Assembly: GCA_027924645.1 (NCBI GenBank)
Contig: BSBN01000140.1
Coordinates: 13,274,501 to 13,338,500, forward strand
DNA: 64,000 nucleotides
Direction of reading: 5' to 3'
Origin: Cunninghamia lanceolata
Taxonomy: Eukaryota; Streptophyta; Pinopsida; Cupressales; Cupressaceae
Each line of letters starts with the position of its first letter. Position 1 is the stretch's first letter. Below, piece by piece: positions 57,328 through 64,000 of this stretch. Under the pieces are notes generated by a model, which worked only from the letters and a program-made list of their open reading frames with translations, searched no databases and had not been told where the DNA came from. A program made the translations under genes and the position numbers.

Positions 57328-59719
57328 TTATGCAAAAGCATGGACCATAGGATGAGGAAGCTATGTAGGATAGTAGTGGAAGGGAGGGGAGATGGAGTTA
57401 TACGGAAGTGTTGTGGAATGGAAGGGAACCATGACCAACGGTTGCACATACTATGATAAACATTCAAGCTTATGATAGGTAGGTGGTGTGGGAAGTAATG
57501 GAAATTTTTTCTAGGTAGATGAATGATATAGGCTGTTAGGGACCCACATAGACTTAATATTTTTCTGATTTTTTCTTGTCATGTGGGATGGAAGGATTTG
57601 ATATTTTTGGATGAAATACAATTTTTGGATGGAAAAGGAGAAAGTGGATGGTTGAGATTCATGAGAGGTGGATGCCTATTTGACTTGATGGCTTTTTTCT
57701 TAGGTACCCAAACCATTTTTCTTTTAGATTTTACTTGTGTAGGTATGGGCATGGATAGATGCATCTTTTGTGTAGCTTTTGAGGTAATTACTTGATGCTT
57801 GGGGACCCACACCTTTTTCACTATGGTATTGAGGTGTATGGTTGTAAGCATCTTTTGATATGGATAATTCTTTGATTCTTTGCTTTTGTATCTTAGGTCA
57901 CGAGGACACTTAGGATTTTTGACTTGAGAGGTAGAGCCATCCAAATTTTTGTTGTTGAATTCTCTTGGGATGATGGAAGTGGGGTAGGTGGAAGCTCTTT
58001 GTTTAGGCAACATGTGCATTTGTTGGGCATGATTGGGAATGTTAGAGGATTTATAGATGGATGGATAAGGTGTTGGAAGAAGTGGTGGTAAAATGCATGG
58101 AAGGATAGTGGGAGTTGGAAGTAGCGGTGGTAGATTGGATGGTGGAAGATGTATGGTCACATGCTTTTGGGATGTGTATGATAAGGGGGGTGGAATGGCG
58201 ACATATGTTTTGGGAATATGGTAGGATTTGTGATGAAAAGTGGTGGATTTAGGAGTGGAGGAAGTACCAGCATCTTGAGATTGTTCACCTTGGGGTATCT
58301 ATCCAAGGTCATATGAAGGTGGAGGAACTTTGACATGGATAGGTTCCAAACTACCTTGTTCATAAAGGCCTAAGCCTTTACCTTGATAGTTCATATGTTG
58401 GAGTATGTGGTGGACAGTGGGATTATGTATGGTTGGAACACTAGTAGCGAGCTTGTTATTTGATGGAGAAGGTGAAATAAAGGATAATGGTTGTTGGTGT
58501 TCTAAGGTAGAACATTCATGCATGAAGGTAGTGGGACCAAGGATATAGGATAACATATTTGCAGCTTGGTCAATAATGGATGGTGAAGGATATCTTGATC
58601 ATCATTATGCCCTTTAGGATCTAAGTTATTGGGTTGATTATTCATGTACACTTGGGAGGCAAGTGTCTCATCAGAGGAAGCAGAAGTTGTTGGATCATGG
58701 ATGGGACTAGGTAGAATATGGATAGGAGTAATGGAGGTTTCTCGCTCATGGATGGGTATGGGATCAAGTTGTTCATGGATATCTTCTTCATAGGGAATAT
58801 CTGGATCATGGAAAATATATAGGTTATGAATGGATTGAATGGGGATTTCTTCTTCATGTATGGGATCAAGTTGCTCATGGATAACTTTTTCATAGGGATT
58901 ATGCTAATCATGGAGGAGATATATGTTATGAATAGATTGGAATTGGATGGGGGTGCTTTGATCTTGATTTAGACAAAGGATGGATGTTTGCACATGCTCT
59001 AAGGTGTGCTCTTGACATAGCTCTTGGTCTTCTTGAATGGAAGTGGATAGCTCTTGGATAGCTTCTTGGTTGACAACATGGATATTCGATGGACCTTGAA
59101 TTTGGTTCATGGTAGGAGGTTCTTCGATAAGCTCAAGGTGTTGCGGATGACATGAAGGGGTTGTAGGATTTGACATGTTATTGGAAGAATCTTTTGTAAG
59201 TTCAAGGACTAGATTTTGGGGACATGGTTGACTCTCTGCTAATAGTCCTTAGATCACATCCTTCATAGGTTTAGGAGTACATGGATGAGGTGATGGATGA
59301 GTGGATTTTGGAATTCTCCATAACTTTTCGTGTGTTCCATATCTTTCCCAAAAATCATCTGAGAATTTTTTGTTTATTGGTTTAGACAGTGGGGAGCTTG
59401 AGGTTGGTCTTGGTGTAGAACTGATATGCTTTGGGATATGTGTTCTAGGAGGTGGTAAAGGAGGACTAGTAGACAGAGTGGTATATGATTTCCAAATTGG
59501 TGTGGTGCTTGTCTTGTCATAAGTATGGGAAAAGCATATATGATTTTGGGGTGAGGTGTAGCTGGTACTGGCACGTTCATCTTGCAAGATTGCCTTTTCT
59601 TGTTGTAAGGCTTTGATTTGTTGAGAAATTGCTACACAATCTTGGGGCGAGGGACCTAAGTTTATTTTCAATTGCAGATATTGGAGTTTTTGACCAATAT
59701 ATTCTAATTGGTTTGCCAT
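57328..59719 (-). pseudogene. Segment C copy of the G-patch/WVPK ORF
   Basis: Starts MANQLEYIGQKLQYLQLKI at 59719 and stays open to 59249, covering AISQQIKALQQEKAILQDE and the Ser/Pro linker. After a TAA the frame continues with LELIEEPPTMNQIQGPSN and QELCQEHTLEHVQTSILC, then HNIYLLHD and further IHEQLDPI repeats in another frame. FMHECSTLEHQQPLSFI and the G-patch-like HILQHMNYQGKGLGLYEQG follow at 58299-58556. The piece 57579-58160 holds the proline-rich part and KKVWVPKHQ and KMVWVPKKK. The frame would end MVHAFA/TAA at 57328 as in A and B. About 797 codons; several lesions. Confidence 0.78.
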
Positions 59720-60815
59720 CTCTACAAAAATTGACACCAGACCAGAAAAGCTTACTGTGATAGATGCACAATTACAAATGCATGGAAATAGAGGATAAAA
59801 GTGCAATAGGGCAAAGCATATGCATAGATCTAGCAAAGTTTGTTTTTGTTGAGTTTTTGGCACGTTTTTCAAAAATTTCATTTTTTTGGTTGAAAACTTG
59901 GTCTTTTTGAATTCTAATTTTCAATTATGGCAAAAGACATAGCGAAAACATAGAAGTTTTCATGATTTTGTCTTTTGTTATTTTCTTTTTTATTTTTATT
60001 TTTTGTATTTTGGACTTTTTGACAAGAAAACAATTACAACCTAGGCTGGATAAGACAGTATTTGTTGAATCCTCTAGCTGTGCATATTCAAAGCGTGTAG
60101 CTTCCGGATCTGGTAGCACCAGCTCCCCTCCACGACACTCACTTCTCATGCATACCAAATCCCACCAAACCATAGGATTGTCCCTACTACCTCTACAAGG
60201 AATCACATGAATCGAGGCCGCTTCAAGAGCTCCTTCCTTTGTGTCAACAAATAGAGGTTTTTGGTATACTACACAAATGGTTTGTCATTCGAGTGGTTAC
60301 ACGTCCAGCGGCACTACTTTCCATTATGGAGTCTCCCAGCCTCAAAGGGTTACGCCTTAGAGGGTTTTGGGGGAGGTTGGCTGTCGGTGTAACACAACAA
60401 CACTCGTTGCAGGAGGTTTTCACCTCAAACACATTTTATTTTAAGTGGATTGGTAGGGCTTGGCTTTAGCCTATTACCACTCAAGGTCATTCCCACTTGG
60501 ACATGCGTGCATCCAAGGGCAGACTCCTCTAAAGGTTAAACAAATGGAATAACAAGTCTAGCATTCTAGTCACCCAATTAAGGGGAGAGCATAAGCCTAC
60601 TATCATTCGACAATCACAGAGAACACTGATTAATCCAAACTTAGTTAAAAGGAAAACAACTAAATAGGCTATCTACTTGTGCACTCACACATTTGTTAAC
60701 TTTGAAGTTGTTAAAAAGACAACATTGCTCATTTTCCCATTTGTAAGATAGCAATGATCTAACTAAAGAAGATAGCAATATGTAGATATAGCAGTGGTTC
60801 AATTACTCTCTTTCT
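59720..60815 (-). other. Segment C leader, 5' truncated
   Basis: Matches the A and B leaders up to the word AGCAGTGGTTCAATTACTCTC and then joins LTR array sequence. The minisatellite, primer-binding site and inner LTR half are missing. The conserved leader ORF starts at ATG 60149. Confidence 0.65.
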
Positions 60816-61300
60816 AAAGAAGATTTAGAAGATAAGAAAGAAAATTAAATAAATAAATCTATTTAATTTATTTTTAGAAGATTTGGAAGATAAGAAAGCA
60901 AATTAAATAAATAAATTTATTTAATTTATTTTTAGAAGATTTGGAAGCTAAGAAAGCAAATTAAATAAATAAATTTATTTAATTTACTTGCACATGATTT
61001 TAGAAGAATAAATAAAATATTTAATTATATTTTATTTTTAGAGATTTTAATTTAAATAATTTTGCATTTTATTTAAATTTAGAAGAATGGATGGTTTAAT
61101 TAAATAATTAAAATTATTTAATTATTTTAGAAGAAAAAAGTTAATATAAATGAAATTAATTAAATAAATGTAATTTATCTAATTAAATGGGAGAAAGTGA
61201 ATCAAATAAATAAATTGATTTATTTATTTATTGATAGATGAATGTGAAGATGAAATAAATATTTATTTAAGTAGAGTCATGTCATTTTTAGGTGTATACA
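60816..61300 (-). repeat. Partial LTR between segments C and D
   Basis: Begins in the palindromic array (about three units) at the same leader/array join as 54270 and runs to GGTGTATACA at 61300. It is followed by the purine tract (61301-61314). Confidence 0.75.
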
Positions 61301-61935
61301 TTTTGCCCCTCTTTGATGCAATGTGTTTTATCATGTTGTTTCAAAGAATAAGATTGTCTGAAAATGATACATGCCCCAGTTTGCCCTTGGTACAAGTTTA
61401 ATGATAGGATGCCCCCTCAAGAGATTGGATGAGGAGAAAGTAGAAGGCGTGAGACGGACAATCTCACGATGAGATAGGTTGACAGGAGAAGAAATGGTTG
61501 GATGTAGAAGAAAGAGGTGAATGATATGCGACACAAGCAAGTAAGCAAGTATGCACAAATGATACAAGAATGGGCAATGTATTACCCCAGTCAAACAGTA
61601 AACCAATGATATAGATCGATGATGTCTGGTGTCAGGAATGAAACATGTTATATAAGACTCCGAGTCTGGTTTCAACAATCCAACATCCTATCTAAGACAT
61701 TGGATATGATAACAATATACGACAGTGTTGTCATGGCGAGGAACAATATATCCCTAGAGCAACACGATAGGCATGGGAAAGATATATCCCACTAATAGTT
61801 ATTATTTATTGATATGGTTTATGACAAGATTAGGATCAAGACCACTGATTGTGATTGGATAATTTGATAAGATTGACTTGACTTGATTGGTATGGATTAA
61901 GGATAGACTTGCATTTAGATGATTGCTCAAATTGA
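61301..61935 (-). other. Segment D internal remnant
   Basis: 635 bp equivalent to the first part of the A and C 3' non-coding region (31772-32405, 54813-55445). It then jumps directly into LTR sequence near 61935, so the ORF, leader and primer-binding site have been deleted. Confidence 0.7.
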
Positions 61936-63215
61936 TAAAAATCCAAACACCAATAGAATGTGAAGGAAAAGGAGATTTAAAAACAACAAAGTGTGATACT
62001 TGCAACCCTTTACCTTTCGTCTTCCATTACTCGCCTATCTGTTCTTGATCTTGATAATAATGAAGCCCTTAGAAGCACATGCTCCCTTGTTTGTTGAAGA
62101 TGACAAGAATAGAATGGCTATCATACTTTGTGTGATTTGAAGATGAGCTTCAAACACACTATTGATGGATGATAAGAAGTGCTTATGAAGATGGTTGTGT
62201 CAAAGGCGTGCTTGTGTTTCTGTAGCATAAGTTTGCTCAAACAATGGATTATTAAATGAAGAAGAAGATGGTTGTATTTATAAAGTTGGATGAGATAAAA
62301 TCAATGGTTGAGAAGAAGTAAGAAGATCAACAGAGGAGAATGTTCGTGCGAACGTGCGCAAATAGAAGAAGGACATGTGTCATTCACAAATAAGCTTTGT
62401 TGAGTTAACTGCTTTCTTGATGAGGATGAGTTTTCATTCTCTATTAAATTAGAATATATTTTTCTAATTTAAGAGCAAAGTTTTTTTTAAGTTGCTTTAA
62501 CTCAGTTTTTACTTTTGTATGACAAGCAGAATTTATTTTTAGAAGATATGAAGATTTTCTAGAAGATAAGAAAGCATAATTAAATAAATAAATTTATTTG
62601 ATTACTTGTGGATAATTTGGAAGAAAAGAAAGAAAATTAAATAAATAAATTTATTTAATTCATTTTTAGAAGATTTCGAAGATAAGAAAGCAAATTAAAT
62701 AAATAAATTTATTTAATTTATTTTTAGAAGATTTAGAAGATAAGAAAGCAAATTAAATAAATAAATTTATTTAATTTATTTTTAGAAGATTTGGAATAAG
62801 AAAGCAAATTAAATAAATAAATTTATTTAATTTATTTTTAGAAGATTTGGAAGATAAGAAAGCAAATTAAATAAATAAATTTATTTAATTTACTTGCACA
62901 TGATTTTGGAAGAATAAAGAAAATATCTAAATATATTTTATTTTGTGGAGATTTAATTTAAATAAATTTGCATTTTATTTAAATTTAGAAGAATGGATTA
63001 TTTAATTAAATAATTAAAATTATTTAATTATTTTAGAAGAATAAGGTTAATGTAGATGAAATTAATTAAATAAATGAAATTAATTAAATTAAATGGGAGG
63101 AAGTGAATCAAATAAATAAATAAATTTATTTATTTATTGATAGAGGACTATGAAGATGAAATAAATATTTAAAATATTTATTTAAGTAGAGTCATGTCAT
63201 TTTTAGGTGTATACA
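61936..63215 (-). repeat. Segment D 5' LTR, right end of the composite
   Basis: Matches the A LTRs from about 45 bp inside their PBS-side end to the terminal GGTGTATACA at 63215. It has the largest palindromic array (about five units, 62560-62890) and a TATA box at 62274-62284. Confidence 0.82.
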
Positions 63216-63220
63216 TTAAA
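63216..63220. repeat. Composite element target duplication, right
   Basis: TTAAA, identical to 30559-30563. Confidence 0.85.
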
Positions 63221-63450
63221 AACTAGTTATTAAAGGAGACACAAAAAATTTTACAATTTAACTCCAATTTTTTTTAAAAATATATATTTAGAATCTTCAA
63301 ACAAAATCTCACAAATCACTAGTTTGCATCATCTTCAAATTCCTAACGGTTTAGAGGCTATATGTGTTAGAAAGTGAAGATTTAGTTCAAAATGTTGATT
63401 TCAATGTCAAGTTTGGCCAAAAAGTGTAACCCAACATTATGGGATGACCC
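63221..63450. mobile_element. TIR DNA element, right arm
   Basis: AT-rich, ending AAAGTGTAACCCAACATTAT and GGGATGACCC. It is the inverted partner of 29809-29842. Together with the left arm it makes one element of about 985 bp. Confidence 0.7.
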
Positions 63451-63856
63451 TTGAGGAAGTGTCATGTGCATTTACGTCTAACCTATCTATGAACATGTTA
63501 GATCTCTTCATTGGAGTTTGTGACCTTCCCTAGCTGACGCGGAGGAATCTATTGGTCCGGAAATGATATATAATGATGTAATAGATCCTTAGGAAAGTAG
63601 TTCTCACGATTTAGAAGTCTAATAGTTTGATTATTTGTGAAGGAGCTTCAAAGATATATCCTTCACATATATGTGATCAGGATTGTGAGCCCAAATTGTA
63701 AGCCCGCATGTTGCCGACCAAATTGTATTTGAATTATTTGATATACTAAATCACTGAATCTATATTTGTTCCATTTCTTTGAGTTGTTTCCGTTGTGTTT
63801 ACTCTTGTTGCATAGTCCGGAGAGTTCATTGCATGAACCCTCCTACTGTGACTGCA
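63451..63856 (+). repeat. Chromovirus 3' LTR, second part
   Basis: Resumes with TTGAGGAAGTGTCATGTGCA and follows the second half of the 5' LTR (24176-24581) to ...TGTGACTGCA. It is decisive for placing the chromovirus end here. Confidence 0.88.
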
Positions 63857-64000
63857 CAAAAATCTATGATCCTAATCTGGATGAAGAAAAAAGAAGAAGA
63901 AATGCTTGTAGAACTTTCAACAGCGTTGTTGTTTCCCTCTAATCTTTCATGTACCACTGATTCTAGAGGAAATAATTCTAGGTCTTTCTAATTCTATAAG
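63857..64000. other. Right flank, no gene assigned
   Basis: Short flank after the chromovirus. One frame reads IYDPNLDEEKRRRNACRTF for about 26 residues before a stop, too little to identify. Confidence 0.4.

Larger units (their letters stand above)
30564..63215 (-). mobile_element. Composite pol-less LTR element, segments A-D
   Basis: 32.65 kb bounded by LTR ends of the same (minus) orientation and by a TTAAA target duplication, so its outer ends come from one insertion. Inside lie six LTR segments and three copies of one internal region: A minus, B plus, C minus, plus a short D minus. No gag zinc knuckle, protease, RT or integrase of its own was found; the only pol genes inside belong to the nested Copia-4. 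The purine tract and the TGGTGCCCAYCGTGGGGC primer-binding site show it is a true LTR element. It resembles the class called LARDs or non-autonomous gypsy derivatives. Confidence 0.85.
23741..63856 (+). mobile_element. Ty3/gypsy chromovirus, 3' LTR split by 33.6 kb of later insertions
   Basis: The 5' LTR (23741-24581), primer-binding site, gag, protease, RT, RNase H, integrase and C-terminal chromodomain follow in gypsy order on the plus strand. The 3' LTR begins at 29384, is interrupted at 29810 and resumes at 63451, ending ...GACTGCA at 63856 exactly like the 5' LTR. Removing the insertion gives LTRs of about 841 and 830 bp. The coding frame has several stops and at least three shifts. No clean target duplication was found, although AAAATCT occurs just outside both ends. 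Confidence 0.9.

Overview
The window looks like intergenic DNA of a large plant genome, probably a conifer or other gymnosperm. That is an inference from its AT-rich base composition, the wall-to-wall decayed LTR retrotransposons, an old element with about 10% LTR divergence, and the absence of any recognisable host gene. No rRNA, tRNA, CRISPR array or prokaryotic feature was seen. Almost every protein similarity belongs to Ty1/copia or Ty3/gypsy elements or to an unusual pol-less LTR family.

Layout. 1-428: flank with no gene. 429-6749: Copia-1, minus strand, two LTRs, broken polyprotein. 7527-11258: Copia-2, plus strand, same family as Copia-1, 5'-truncated, with only its 3' LTR. 11600-16637: Copia-3, plus strand, both LTRs and a perfect CTTGT target duplication. 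16643-23740: unassigned DNA with one minus-strand coding-like remnant (about 18989-19505). 23741-63856: one Ty3/gypsy chromovirus whose 3' LTR has been split by 33.6 kb of later insertions.

Insertion stack. (i) The chromovirus has its 5' LTR at 23741-24581 and its internal region to about 29320. Its 3' LTR is in two pieces, 29384-29810 and 63451-63856. (ii) A roughly 985-bp terminal-inverted-repeat DNA element landed in that LTR; its arms are 29809-30563 and 63221-63450. (iii) A large LTR unit landed in the TIR element (30564-63215, target duplication TTAAA at both ends). It has since become a composite of four segments: A (minus), B (plus), C (minus) and D (minus). (iv) Copia-4 (35205-42328, target duplication AGGGT, LTRs only about 2.6% different) inserted into the open reading frame of segment A and is the youngest recognisable insertion.

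The most interesting content is the pol-less family of segments A-D. Three diverged copies keep the same reading frame of about 800 codons, from a MANQLEY start to a ...HAFA stop. It encodes a predicted coiled coil, Ser/Pro linkers, tandem HNLYLFYDQD-type repeats, a G-patch-like motif and three WVPK motifs. No zinc knuckle, protease, reverse transcriptase or integrase is visible. The LTRs carry a TATA box and copy-number-variable arrays of a 58-60-bp imperfect palindrome. The leader carries a degenerate minisatellite and a short conserved ORF. This looks like a non-autonomous element that must be mobilised by another element's enzymes. All counts and alignments were made by eye.
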